Below, one piece after another: positions 55,124 through 64,000 of a DNA stretch of 64,000 nucleotides; positions within the stretch are counted from its first letter, which is position 1; each line of letters opens with the position of its first letter. This DNA is from an uncultured Clostridia bacterium. GTDB taxonomy: Bacteria > Bacillota > Clostridia > Oscillospirales > Acutalibacteraceae. The notes under the pieces are model-generated. The model saw only the letters and a program-made list of their open reading frames with translations. It had not been told where the DNA came from and did not search any database. A program made the position numbers and the translations under genes. The DNA is taken from NCBI GenBank assembly GCA_944384825.1, contig CALWUT010000018.1, forward strand, positions 205,772 to 269,771, read 5' to 3'.

Positions 55124-56602
55124 TTACAAAATTATACAAATAAGTCCATTGCAGCCTTCATTAATTATTCTTTCTATTGTTTCTTTTATTTTATTTCTTG
55201 CTTCAGGCGGCATGCGATAAAGCTTATTATGCAAACCTTCGTTTACCAGTTCATGCAGTGACTTTCCAAATATATTCGACTCCCATATCTTTGAAGGATT
55301 TTCCTCGAATTCCCTCATCAGATACATTATAAGTTCCTCCGACTGCTGCTCTGACCCTACAATAGGTGTAACTTCTGTAGTAATTTTGGTTTTAAGCATG
55401 TGTACGGACGGCGCGGAAGCTCGAAGTCTTATGCCGTACTTACCATTTTGCTTTATGATTTCCGGTTCGTCCAGACTAAGTTCCTCCATAGTCGGCATTA
55501 CTATTCCATATCCCGATTCATCTACTTCGTCATAAGCTTCAGCAATTTTACTATACTTCTGTCTCATACGCGCTAAATCCATCATACAATCCATAAGAGA
55601 ACATTCGTCAGTTATATCTATACCGGTTTTTTCTCCTAAAACTTTATAAAATAAGCTTGGATCCAAAACTACATTTATCCGTGCATTACCTTTCCCTAAG
55701 TCTATAGATGAAATGTCTGCAGAAATTATATAATTACATTCTAAAAGACTTTCAATCATTTTTTGAATTTCACTTATTTTCGAAATATTCTTAGCAGTAT
55801 TACTTATACAAGAATAAACTGATGCACGAAGCCAATGATTTTTTTCAAGAGGTGTCAGCCAACGCGGAATATCAATCTTGATCTCTTTTACGGGAAACTC
55901 AAAAAGAAGTTCCGCTAATATACGTTTAATCTCATTTTCGTCCATTTCACTACAGTTTACCGGTACAATCGGTACTCCATATTTCTCCGCAAGCTTCTCC
56001 GACAAATCTTTAACCGGTTGGGAATAAGGATGAGTACTATTTAAAAGTACTACGAAAGGCTTATTTATTTCTTTAAGTTCATTTATAACTCTTTCTTCCG
56101 ATTCCTCATACTCGCTCCTATCTATATCACTTATACTACCATCAGTAGTAATTACAAGTCCTACTGTAGAATGATCGGTTATAACCTTTTTAGTTCCTAT
56201 CTCTGCTGCCATATTAAAAGGAATTTCTTCTTCAAACCAGGGAGTCATAACCATTCTCGGTGAATCATCTTCTATGTACCCAAGAGCACTTGGAATAATA
56301 TATCCTACGCAATCTATCATACGAGCTCTAAAAGTCGCAGAATTATCAACACTAACTTCTACTGCATCTTCAGGTATAAACTTCGGTTCAGTAGTCATTA
56401 TAGTACGTCCCGCCGCAGACTGAGGGAGTTCGTCTATCGCTCTTTCCCTTTGACTCTGGTTTAGAATATTTGGTATTACAAGTGTATCCATAAATTTTTT
56501 TATAAAAGTAGATTTACCAGTTCTGACCGGCCCTACTACACCTATATAAATATCTCCGTTGGTCCTTTGAGATATGTCTTGATAAATATTACGTTCTTCC
56601 AC
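55124..56602 (-). CDS. spoIVA: Stage IV sporulation protein A (coat basement-layer ATPase)
   Basis: SpoIVA is the ATPase that polymerises on the forespore surface as the base of the coat. The GTG at 56602 with GGAGG seven bases upstream gives 492 residues, the usual length in this family; the upstream frame from 56641 lacks support. Walker A is GPVRTGKST, and QSAAGRTIMTTEPKF, the DCVGY segment and the C-terminal GCNGLICIIL are characteristic. It lies directly after sipL, whose product binds SpoIVA. Confidence 0.96.
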   Translation of the reverse strand: MEERNIYQDISQRTNGDIYIGVVGPVRTGKSTFIKKFMDTLVIPNILNQSQRERAIDELPQSAAGRTIMTTEPKFIPEDAVEVSVDNSATFRARMIDCVGYIIPSALGYIEDDSPRMVMTPWFEEEIPFNMAAEIGTKKVITDHSTVGLVITTDGSISDIDRSEYEESEERVINELKEINKPFVVLLNSTHPYSQPVKDLSEKLAEKYGVPIVPVNCSEMDENEIKRILAELLFEFPVKEIKIDIPRWLTPLEKNHWLRASVYSCISNTAKNISKISEIQKMIESLLECNYIISADISSIDLGKGNARINVVLDPSLFYKVLGEKTGIDITDECSLMDCMMDLARMRQKYSKIAEAYDEVDESGYGIVMPTMEELSLDEPEIIKQNGKYGIRLRASAPSVHMLKTKITTEVTPIVGSEQQSEELIMYLMREFEENPSKIWESNIFGKSLHELVNEGLHNKLYRMPPEARNKIKETIERIINEGCNGLICIIL

Positions 56603-56671
56603 TTTTTTTCCTCCTGAAATCTGAAAATTATTATTGTGCATTAACTACTCCCACTACTGAATTTTACTTGC

Positions 56672-58210
56672 CTATTTCATAGGAATTAAAAGCATACAGT
56701 CACTTTTTAATGTATCTTCCAAAAGCTCATTTTCATTCTTAATCATATTTAAAGAAGTATAATATTTACGGGCAATATCCCATATATTTTCACCTTCAGA
56801 AGCATAATATACTGTGAGGGAAGCCGTGTCTTTATCTATAGCTTTTGACTCATCACCCATAACGTCCGTTACCATATCATATCTCTGACAAGAATATAAA
56901 GCTCCATAAAGATCAAAGTTTATTTTTATATCCACATTATTAGATCCTGATACGCTATATGATATTGACCTCGGAACAATCATACTTTCAAAAATCATAC
57001 CTTTTGGAATGTCTTCAAGACCTTTAAAGTGCGAAAACTCCAACATCCTTTCTACATAAACCGGATTTCCCTCCGTATCAGTCACTAGAACGCACACATT
57101 TATTTTGCCTTTAAACTCGATACCTTTATCTGATACCATACAGCTGATGGTATGAGAATCACTCCAAACGTCTATAATTTTAGAAATATTTATATCTCCA
57201 ACATTAATACTGTCTTTATGCGTAAAGTTTTCCTGTAAAATTTGATCTGGCTGAGTAATTTTTATCGGCTCATTTAAAGTATCTAAATTGTATTCGGTAG
57301 AGTAAACATCAGATACAAGCGATATTTCTTTATCATTATAAGCACAGACCGTTAGCACGACTTTGATCTCACTAGAAATTAAGTTGGAGTTTCCACTGTT
57401 AGCTGAATTTACTTCTTCGTCGTGACTAAGAATTCCTGCGTCTATAGTACAAGTCGAGCCTTCCTCTACACCCGGTACATCCACTATTTGACTCAGTGGT
57501 ATGGAACACTCAAGAGTTTCAGTATGACCAGAAGACAGATCGTCCAAATACAGTATTCTTATTATTACGTCTCCTTTAATTATCGTTTTATTAGCCATAT
57601 TTTTATAATCCGCAACTACCACAAATACATCTGACCTAAGTATACTTTCAGGAGATGTCTTATTTTCCGGAATTTCAAGTACTTCACTTATAGAAAATTG
57701 TTGCTGCCCCATGGATATAAGATTTTTTACTTTCATATTTTTAACTTTTTGCTGAACGTCCTTACCGCTAACAGAACATGATATCTCTAAGTTTTTCTTG
57801 TTATATACCTTAGCGCATATTGAAAGTGCGCCATGAACATCAAGCTTCCGCTGACTAACTGCCCGACAATTAACGTATTCAATTTTTGATGAAGTAATCG
57901 CTACCGCATTTTCCGGAGCAAACTTTATATCTATTGAACAAGAAAATGGTATGGAATTTTCGCAGCAACGTATTTTATTGTTTTCTGAATCTGAATAGAT
58001 AACTCTTATTTTAGCTGTTCCTTCAATGTTAAGTCTGTCACCGGAAATGTTCCTTGAAGTTACATCCGGGCAAACCCTACACTTTAAAATTCTTTGAATA
58101 TCCGGACAGTAATCAGGCAAAGAAAAATCTAGATCTATCGGTATCTCCTTACATCCTTCAAAAACTAAATCTTTAACTGCTAAAGTTTCTCGGCTTACGT
58201 CATAGTTCAT
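56672..58210 (-). CDS. sipL: SipL-like SpoIVA-interacting protein (DUF3794 repeats plus LysM)
   Basis: A 512-residue protein with three DUF3794 repeats (about 30-160, 180-310 and 330-440) and a C-terminal LysM motif (YYASEGENIWDIARKYYTSL, then LLIPM). In C. difficile SipL binds SpoIVA through its LysM and is essential for coat attachment. The adjacent spoIVA fits this. An AGGAG site lies before the ATG. Confidence 0.9.
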   Translation of the reverse strand: MNYDVSRETLAVKDLVFEGCKEIPIDLDFSLPDYCPDIQRILKCRVCPDVTSRNISGDRLNIEGTAKIRVIYSDSENNKIRCCENSIPFSCSIDIKFAPENAVAITSSKIEYVNCRAVSQRKLDVHGALSICAKVYNKKNLEISCSVSGKDVQQKVKNMKVKNLISMGQQQFSISEVLEIPENKTSPESILRSDVFVVVADYKNMANKTIIKGDVIIRILYLDDLSSGHTETLECSIPLSQIVDVPGVEEGSTCTIDAGILSHDEEVNSANSGNSNLISSEIKVVLTVCAYNDKEISLVSDVYSTEYNLDTLNEPIKITQPDQILQENFTHKDSINVGDINISKIIDVWSDSHTISCMVSDKGIEFKGKINVCVLVTDTEGNPVYVERMLEFSHFKGLEDIPKGMIFESMIVPRSISYSVSGSNNVDIKINFDLYGALYSCQRYDMVTDVMGDESKAIDKDTASLTVYYASEGENIWDIARKYYTSLNMIKNENELLEDTLKSDCMLLIPMK

Positions 58211-58291
58211 TTTAAAACTCTCCTTGTGTCTTACTTATTATTAAATTTTATTCCTCTAATCGATCCTTTATTACTGATCTTTTAACAAATT

Positions 58292-59050
58292 CTAAGACTT
58301 ATTGCATTTTTGTTTACCTTGTGAGTCCATGCTGTAATTTTCTTTATAAATGATTTCTGAGATTGGAACGATATTATATCCCTCTCCCTTAATTGCATCT
58401 ATTATTTTTGGTAAAGCTTCGGGAGTATTTTTAGCTCCATTATGCATCAAAATTATTGATCCTGGTTTTATTTTACTCTTTATTCGTTTAATCATCTCTT
58501 CAGGACTTGGATCTTTCCAGTCAAGACTATCTACATCCCACTGAATACAGTGCATGTTGAGTTCATTGGTAACTTCCACTACAGAATTGTTGTAATCTCC
58601 GTAAGGTGGCCGAAAAAGTATCGGACGCGGTGCTCCGGCAGCTTCTATTTTTTTATTGCAATCTTCTATTTGGGAAGTAATTTTATCTCTTTCCATTTTA
58701 GGTAAATGAGGATGCGTATCTGAATGATTTCCAACATCATGTCCTGCATCAGCTATAGCTTTCACCGACTCAGGATATTTCTCTGCCCAAAATCCTACCA
58801 GGAAAAATGTACTTTTCACTCCCTTTTCCGCTAAAATATCTAAAAGAGTTTGAGTCTGCTCGTTGCCCCATGCAGCATCAAATGATATGCTTACAACTTT
58901 GTCGCTCCTATCTACACAATAAATGGGCAACTTCCTTTCTTCGGCCATGAAAATGTTGTTTTTAGTAAGAGTAAATGCCCCTACAAGAGCAGTAATTACA
59001 CATCCCATAATAACCATCAATTTTTTCCTATTTAATATCCATACTTTCAT
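58292..59050 (-). CDS. pdaB: Sporulation polysaccharide deacetylase PdaB-like
   Basis: A 252-residue NodB-fold protein with a membrane anchor (about 11-30). Catalytic motifs: SISFDAAWGNEQT, NHSDTHPHL, RPPYGDYN, WDVDSLDW and ILMHNG. The DAAW variant is typical of PdaB, which acts on the spore cortex. It lies 81 bases upstream of sipL on the same strand, in a small sporulation group. Confidence 0.9.
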   Translation of the reverse strand: MKVWILNRKKLMVIMGCVITALVGAFTLTKNNIFMAEERKLPIYCVDRSDKVVSISFDAAWGNEQTQTLLDILAEKGVKSTFFLVGFWAEKYPESVKAIADAGHDVGNHSDTHPHLPKMERDKITSQIEDCNKKIEAAGAPRPILFRPPYGDYNNSVVEVTNELNMHCIQWDVDSLDWKDPSPEEMIKRIKSKIKPGSIILMHNGAKNTPEALPKIIDAIKGEGYNIVPISEIIYKENYSMDSQGKQKCNKS

Positions 59051-59130
59051 AAATGTTCACTCCTCCTTGATAATGATCTATATGTTAATATTTAAAAATA
59101 TAGAATTAATAAATTTAATTGAGTCAATCG

Positions 59131-61794
59131 CTATTTGGAAATTTGATCTGCTTTTTTATTCCTGATTTCCCAAAAATATTTTTCGAACTCCGATATAAGA
59201 AGCGGAGAAATCGCTAGTAATATTACTATCATCCACTGAACTAAATTAAGAGGTTGAGTTTTAAAAAATTCGTTAAGAGACGGAATGGTCACTGTAATTA
59301 TCTGAAGAATTACACACAAAACAACTGAATAAACAAGCTTTAAATTATTAAATATACCCGTACTAAAAAGAGATTTACTACTCTGTACGTTAAATGCATG
59401 CATTAACTGACTAAGTCCTAAAGTCAAAAATGCCATAGTTCTACCTATAATCGGATTTTGTGCGTCAAGATCAAAAAACACTCTACCTACCATATAAGAA
59501 AGAAATCCCATTGCTGCTATAAAACATCCTTCCACTACAATGTTATATCCCATACCTCCAGAAAATAAGCTCTTTTTTGGATTGAGCGGCGGTCGCTTCA
59601 TAATTTCCGAATCTATCGGGTCTACTCCCAATGCAAGAGCAGGGAAAGCATCAGTTACCATGTTAATCCACAAAAGATGAACCGCAAGAAGTGGCGTCGG
59701 AACCCTAATCAAAAACGCAAAAAGCACTACCATTACTTCTCCGATATTTGTAGACAAAAGAAAATGTATAGTTTTCTTTATGTTATCAAACATTCCCCGA
59801 CCTTGCCTTATAGCTTCCACTATAGTTGCAAAGTTATCATCAGCCATAACCATATCAGCTGCTGATTTTGCTGCATCTGTACCAGATTTTCCCATCGCAC
59901 AACCTATGTCTGCAGCCTTTAAAGCTGGTGCATCATTTACTCCGTCGCCCGTCATCGCCACTACTGCACCACTTTTTTGAAAAGCTTTAACTATCTTTAC
60001 TTTATGCGCAGGAGACACTCTTGCAAAAACCGAATACGAATTTATAATTTCCGAAAGTTCATCTTCACTTAAACGATTTAGTTCAGCCCCAGTCATAATT
60101 TTTGAGTTCTCATCAAGTATTCCAAGTGAACGTGCTATTGTTTCAGCCGTGTACGCATGATCACCGGTTATCATTACAGGCTTTATTCCCGCCCTTTTAC
60201 ATTCGTTTACAGCTGATTTCGCTTCAGGTCTTATGGGATCCGCAATTCCTATCAATCCACAGAATATAAGCTCGCTCTCTAAGAAATTTTCATCTTTACT
60301 TAAATTGGAAATATCTTTATAGGAAATAGCAATTACTCTTAATGCCCTAGAAGACATTTCTTCATTATAGCTTTCTATCTCTTTGATTACATTTTCGTTA
60401 ATAGGATAAATTCCAGTCTCAGATTTGTAATGAGTACACTTTTTAATAACAACATCTAATGCACCTTTAGTCACTACCTTATAACCGACGTTTCCATTAC
60501 TATGTATAGTGGTCATCAATTTACGTGTAGAGTTAAATGGAATTTCATGCACTCGTTTAAATTCTTCATCTAATTCTCTTTTTCTAATCCCAGATTTAAT
60601 GGAAGCAAGTAAAAGTGCATTTTCGGTAGGTTCACCTCTTACTGAAGCTTCAGAATTTTTATTTAAAAAAACTGAATTATTGCAAAGCGTTCCTAAAACT
60701 AATATTTCATGTCCAACTTTAGAAGTAAATTCCTGCACCTTGTCTATACTTCTTATTTCCTCTACAACCATTTTATTCATCGTAAGAGTACCGGTTTTAT
60801 CCGAACATATTATAGCTGTATGTCCAAGCGTTTCCACAGCAGGTAAATTTCTGACTATAGTATTTCTGGCAGCCATACGCCTAATTCCGCTCGCAAGTAC
60901 AATAGTAACAACAGCAGGAAGTCCTTCCGGAATTGCAGCTACTGCCAAACTTATTGAAATCATAAACATTTCAATAAAATCAATATTTTGCATAAGTCCC
61001 AAAGCAAATACTATTACACTTATTAAAATTATAAAGATTCCTATTATTTTTCCCGTACTTGCCAGACGTGCACTTAGAGGTGTACGAAAACTCTGTTCTT
61101 CATTGATAAGTCCCGCTATCTTTCCGACTTCTGTTTTCATGCCGGTTTCCGTAACTACAGCCTTACCATGACCTCTTGTAATTACACTACCCGCAAAAAG
61201 CATATTTTTTCTTTCAGCAATCGTTTCTCCTGAAATACTGAGCTTATCTTCCGATTTAGCTATACTGAACGATTCTCCAGTTATTGCGGATTCTTCAACA
61301 AAAAGGCCGGATGATTCTATGACTCTTGCATCGGCACCTACTAAATCACCGGTTCTAAGAATTAAAATATCACCGGGAACTAAGTCTTCAGAAGGGATTT
61401 TTTGTCCTTTACCATCCCTCACTACTTTTGCATACGGCGATGAAAGGCGTTTTAAAGAATCTATTGCTTTTTCTGCTCTGCTTTCTTGGAGTATACCTAT
61501 TACAGTATTAAGCACAACTATAAAAAGTATAATCAAAGCATCAATGTAATCTTTACTGCCTTCTATATATGAAACTATAAAAGATATTACAGCTGCAACC
61601 AATAAAGTTACTACCATAAAATCAGAAAGCTGCTTACCTAACCTTTTCCAAAAACTACTCTTTTTCTCTTCAGTAAGTAAATTTTTACCATAACGCATCG
61701 CCCTTTTTTTTGATTCAAAACTGGAAAGTCCCCGTTCAGGCGTGACGTTAAACTCTTTTAGTACTTCTTCTTTAAACATTTGAAACCAACGCAT
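59131..61794 (-). CDS. Calcium-type P-type ATPase (P2A/PMR1-like)
   Basis: An 887-residue cation pump. The phosphorylated Asp lies in CSDKTGTLT, the ion-site helix has AAIPEGLPAVV, and TGES, MVTGDH-type and TGDGVNDAPALKAADIG motifs are complete. The ATG at 61794, after GGAG at the right distance, is preferred over upstream TTG/ATG codons. PEGLP with the cation-ATPase N and C domains points to Ca2+ (or Mn2+) export. Confidence 0.93.
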   Translation of the reverse strand: MRWFQMFKEEVLKEFNVTPERGLSSFESKKRAMRYGKNLLTEEKKSSFWKRLGKQLSDFMVVTLLVAAVISFIVSYIEGSKDYIDALIILFIVVLNTVIGILQESRAEKAIDSLKRLSSPYAKVVRDGKGQKIPSEDLVPGDILILRTGDLVGADARVIESSGLFVEESAITGESFSIAKSEDKLSISGETIAERKNMLFAGSVITRGHGKAVVTETGMKTEVGKIAGLINEEQSFRTPLSARLASTGKIIGIFIILISVIVFALGLMQNIDFIEMFMISISLAVAAIPEGLPAVVTIVLASGIRRMAARNTIVRNLPAVETLGHTAIICSDKTGTLTMNKMVVEEIRSIDKVQEFTSKVGHEILVLGTLCNNSVFLNKNSEASVRGEPTENALLLASIKSGIRKRELDEEFKRVHEIPFNSTRKLMTTIHSNGNVGYKVVTKGALDVVIKKCTHYKSETGIYPINENVIKEIESYNEEMSSRALRVIAISYKDISNLSKDENFLESELIFCGLIGIADPIRPEAKSAVNECKRAGIKPVMITGDHAYTAETIARSLGILDENSKIMTGAELNRLSEDELSEIINSYSVFARVSPAHKVKIVKAFQKSGAVVAMTGDGVNDAPALKAADIGCAMGKSGTDAAKSAADMVMADDNFATIVEAIRQGRGMFDNIKKTIHFLLSTNIGEVMVVLFAFLIRVPTPLLAVHLLWINMVTDAFPALALGVDPIDSEIMKRPPLNPKKSLFSGGMGYNIVVEGCFIAAMGFLSYMVGRVFFDLDAQNPIIGRTMAFLTLGLSQLMHAFNVQSSKSLFSTGIFNNLKLVYSVVLCVILQIITVTIPSLNEFFKTQPLNLVQWMIVILLAISPLLISEFEKYFWEIRNKKADQISK

Positions 61795-61929
61795 TATTCT
61801 CATCTCCAACGGCCTATTTATTTAAAAAGTTCTTATTTTTTGCCTCCTATAATAAATATATAATCTTGGACATCCATATATTACTTTTAAGCTCCATATT
61901 TTTGCTTATAAAAAATTTTCATAAAACTA

Positions 61930-61958
61930 TTTAAAAACTAATATTGTTATGGTAGAAT
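61930..61958 (+). promoter_or_regulatory. Candidate SCIFF promoter
   Basis: An extended -10 (TGG followed by TAGAAT, 61950-61958) sits 17 bases after TTTAAA (61930-61935), about 40 bases upstream of the SCIFF start. Confidence 0.45.
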
Positions 61959-61997
61959 AAGAATATAAATAATTTCTAAAAGAATAGGAGATAAAAC

Positions 61998-62138
61998 ATG
62001 AAACACATTAAAACAGTAAATAATACTGACCTTAAAAAAACTCTTTCAACCGGTGGATGCGGAGAATGTCAAGCATCCTGTCAGACGGCTTCCAAAGTAG
62101 ATAATACAGTAAGTAACCAAAAATGCGAATGCAAATAA
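61998..62138 (+). CDS. SCIFF ranthipeptide precursor, variant cysteine pattern
   Basis: A 46-residue peptide with the diagnostic opening MKHIKTVN, the core CGECQASCQTAS and the ending VSNQKCEC, i.e. the six-Cys-in-45 family found in nearly all Clostridia. AGGAG precedes the ATG. It has five Cys (21, 24, 28, 43, 45), one fewer than the usual six; the site corresponding to canonical Cys32 is Ser, and Cys36 is Asn. The maturase gene lies 64 bases downstream. Confidence 0.92.
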   Translation: MKHIKTVNNTDLKKTLSTGGCGECQASCQTASKVDNTVSNQKCECK

Positions 62139-62164
62139 ATTTTTGAAAAGACAGGTGAAAGTTA

Positions 62165-62194
62165 CGGCTTTTTATCCCTAAGGATTTAAAGCCG
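62165..62194 (+). terminator. Stem-loop between SCIFF and its maturase
   Basis: A 7-bp stem (62165-62171 with 62188-62194), extended by an inner ATCC/GGAT stem, is followed by ATATTTTT and then the maturase ATG at 62203. It looks like a partial terminator that would keep peptide message higher than enzyme message. Confidence 0.65.
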
Positions 62195-62202
62195 ATATTT
62201 TT

Positions 62203-63561
62203 ATGATACATAAATATAAACTTGAAAATACCAATTTCGTACTTGACGTAAACAGCGGAGCAATACATGTTATAGACGAGATTTGCTATGATATATTAGA
62301 CTTTATACCTAATGCTTTTTTTGATTATACAGAGTCTTACGTTATAAAAAAACTTTCAGACAAATATTCTGCTGAAAGTATTAAAGAAGCTTACTTAGAA
62401 TTGTTCTCTCTTTATGAAGAAGGTAAGCTGTTCTCGGATGATCATTACTTTGAAGCAATAGAGTACGGAATACCTCCATCACCGATAAAGGCAATATGCC
62501 TTAATGTATCTCACGACTGTAACTTAAGATGCAGCTATTGCTTCGCTTCTAAAGGCGACTTCAAATGCTTAAGAGAACTTATGCCACTTGAAACAGCAAA
62601 AAAAGCAGTAGATTTCCTTATAAAAAGCTCCGGAAACATAAAAAACCTTGAAATGGACTTCTTTGGCGGAGAACCTTTAATGAATTTCGAAGTAGTAAAA
62701 GATACAGTTAAATACGCTAGAAGCTTAGAAAAAAAATATAATAAAAATTTTAGATTCACTTTAACTACTAATGGTATTCTTCTAGACGACGAAAAAATTG
62801 ATTTCATAAACAAAGAAATTTATGATGTGGTTCTTTCGCTAGACGGACGTAAAGAAATAAATGATAAATTCAGACTCACCAAAACAAATCAAGGCTCCTA
62901 CGATATTATATTGCCAAAATTTAAAAAGCTGGTGGAAAAACGCGGAGGAAAAGGTTATTACGTAAGAGGAACGTATACTAAAGAAAATCTAGATTTTACC
63001 AATGATATACTTCATATTTACAATCTAGGATTCAATGAAATATCTATGGAACCCGCTCTTTCAAAAGAGGAATTCTCTTACGCTGTAGATGAAACAGACT
63101 TGCCCGTTATCTTGGAAGAGCATGAGCTACTTTGCAAAAAATTAATAAAATTAAAAAAAGAAGGATCATCAATAAATTTTTTTAACTTCAATATAAATTT
63201 AGATCATGGACCTTGTTTAAGTAAACGCCTTAAGGGATGCGGATTTGGAAATGACTACGTTGCTATAACCCCTAATGGAGATATTTATCCTTGCCATCAA
63301 TTAGTCGGTGAAAACGATTTCATAATGGGTAATATTCTTCGTGACTCATTTGATGTATCTCTTAAAGAAAAATTTCTAAAACTTAGTGTTTACCATAAAA
63401 AAGAATGCAAAAACTGTTGGGCTAAATTTTATTGCTGCGGAGGATGCGGCTCTAAAAATTATCGGCACAATAATGATATTAAAATACCTTTTAAACTTTC
63501 TTGCGAACTTCAAAAGAAAAAAATAGAATGCGCAATTGCTTATAACATTTTAAAACCTTAA
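62203..63561 (+). CDS. SCIFF maturase, SPASM-domain radical SAM enzyme
   Basis: A 452-residue enzyme that installs thioether crosslinks in SCIFF peptides. It has the N-terminal peptide-recognition domain (MIHKYKLENTNFVLDVNSGA), the radical-SAM CNLRCSYC near residue 108, GGEPL, and a C-terminal SPASM region with CKNCWAKFYCCGGCGSKNY. No lesions are visible. No clear ribosome site precedes the ATG; the hairpin just upstream may lower expression. Confidence 0.95.
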   Translation: MIHKYKLENTNFVLDVNSGAIHVIDEICYDILDFIPNAFFDYTESYVIKKLSDKYSAESIKEAYLELFSLYEEGKLFSDDHYFEAIEYGIPPSPIKAICLNVSHDCNLRCSYCFASKGDFKCLRELMPLETAKKAVDFLIKSSGNIKNLEMDFFGGEPLMNFEVVKDTVKYARSLEKKYNKNFRFTLTTNGILLDDEKIDFINKEIYDVVLSLDGRKEINDKFRLTKTNQGSYDIILPKFKKLVEKRGGKGYYVRGTYTKENLDFTNDILHIYNLGFNEISMEPALSKEEFSYAVDETDLPVILEEHELLCKKLIKLKKEGSSINFFNFNINLDHGPCLSKRLKGCGFGNDYVAITPNGDIYPCHQLVGENDFIMGNILRDSFDVSLKEKFLKLSVYHKKECKNCWAKFYCCGGCGSKNYRHNNDIKIPFKLSCELQKKKIECAIAYNILKP

Positions 63562-64000
63562 ATTAATTATGTTAAGAACAATCGAATAAATTATAAATTT
63601 TATTTTTACTATTATTTAGATAATTTTGTAACAAGTATAAAATTAAAATATACTAAATAACCTTATCTAAAGGTACTTCATATCATTAATTTTAATAAAT
63701 ATACTTAAAAGTCTTAAAAAATTTAATGTTTTTATATAGCGATATTACTTCATATATAAAAATTAATTAACAAATACTGCAATTACTCTTTTAAATTTTA
63801 ATATAAAAAATAACACCACCATCTTTAAATTAAGATGGTGGAAATTCTATATTAAGCAATTATTACAAATCTTCAATATGCTTAAGCAGGTTGCTCATTA
63901 ACATATTCTGAAAATTATGCATGTTATAATATGTTTCACTAGTACATCAATATATCTATATTTGTTTAAAGTATATTTTGCAAACCATTTCTAAAGCGGT
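63562..64000. other. Gene-free AT-rich stretch after the maturase
   Basis: About 440 bases without a supported gene. The only clear element is the terminator at 63816-63841. On the minus strand a short frame (MHNFQNMLMSNLLKHIEDL, about 63870-63930) ends just before it; it has no ribosome site and may be the tail of a decayed gene. Confidence 0.5.
63816..63841 (-). terminator. Terminator for a minus-strand gene near the right edge
   Basis: A perfect 10-bp GC-rich stem (63816-63825 with 63832-63841) with a six-base loop is followed on the minus strand by TGTTATTTTTT. It points to a transcript arriving from the right. Confidence 0.75.

Noticed and set aside
60509-61171. Long (220-codon) plus-strand frame inside the P-type ATPase gene
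   Set aside because: It is the antisense shadow of an intact and strongly conserved coding region; its length results from codon use on the other strand.
1-64000. tRNA, rRNA, tmRNA, RNase P RNA, IS element or CRISPR array
   Set aside because: No stretch showed the conserved arms of these RNAs, transposase motifs with terminal repeats, or regularly spaced direct repeats.

Overview
The window is AT-rich DNA from an anaerobic, endospore-forming low-GC Firmicute, most likely a clostridial lineage. Evidence is the SpoIVA/SipL/PdaB spore genes, an oxygen-sensitive class III ribonucleotide reductase, a SCIFF peptide with its radical-SAM maturase, and strong Shine-Dalgarno sites with frequent GTG/TTG starts. 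No rRNA, tRNA or CRISPR array was recognised. Most of the sequence is ordinary housekeeping DNA, interspersed with small accessory islands that look host-directed and partly decayed.

Layout. 1-4405: head/connector part of a prophage (portal, protease-like protein, capsid, connector genes, a tail-chaperone-like gene) that stops without tail genes. 4430-12140: the rimP-nusA-ylxR-L7Ae-infB-rbfA-nrnA-truB-ribF translation block, in which RibF lacks its riboflavin kinase half. 12211-13458: a ubiquitin-specific-protease-like (USP) deubiquitinase behind a Nif11-type double-glycine leader, interrupted by one in-frame TAA. 13537-18053: a MORN-repeat membrane protein and a cyclase-like HAMP sensor. 18272-20680: a LysM membrane protein and an LCP ligase. 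20868-22349: a frameshifted small gene and a secreted leucine-rich-repeat protein. 22436-26579: glnS, gltX and a VanY-type peptidase. 26785-30791: a 1054-residue metallophosphatase and endonuclease IV. 30852-34349: a three-gene surface-polysaccharide locus. 34418-38759: two membrane/secreted conserved genes, a Gly-rich secreted protein and two related helical proteins, one frameshifted. 38949-44757: grx-nrdD-nrdG-glyS-iscS-iscU behind a promoter with two NrdR-like boxes. 45178-46935: two unknown secreted proteins. 47060-53517: a PASTA pseudokinase, a flavoprotein, RodA, a zinc/manganese ABC importer and ComEA. 53751-54923: a helical protein with a double-glycine leader, split by one TAA. 55124-59050: spoIVA, sipL, pdaB. 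59131-61794: a calcium-type P-ATPase. 61998-63561: SCIFF precursor and maturase.

The most unusual signal is the set of accessory proteins that look exported and host-directed. A USP-fold deubiquitinase with an intact Cys/His/Asp triad sits behind a Nif11 leader ending in VSGG. A second, helical protein starts with a classical leader ending in VKGG. A further helical family is present in two copies, and several secreted proteins have no recognisable function. Three of these genes carry a single inactivating lesion while neighbouring housekeeping genes are intact. That pattern fits an exported effector set turning over in a host- or protist-associated bacterium. This is inference; the motifs and the lesions are visible directly.
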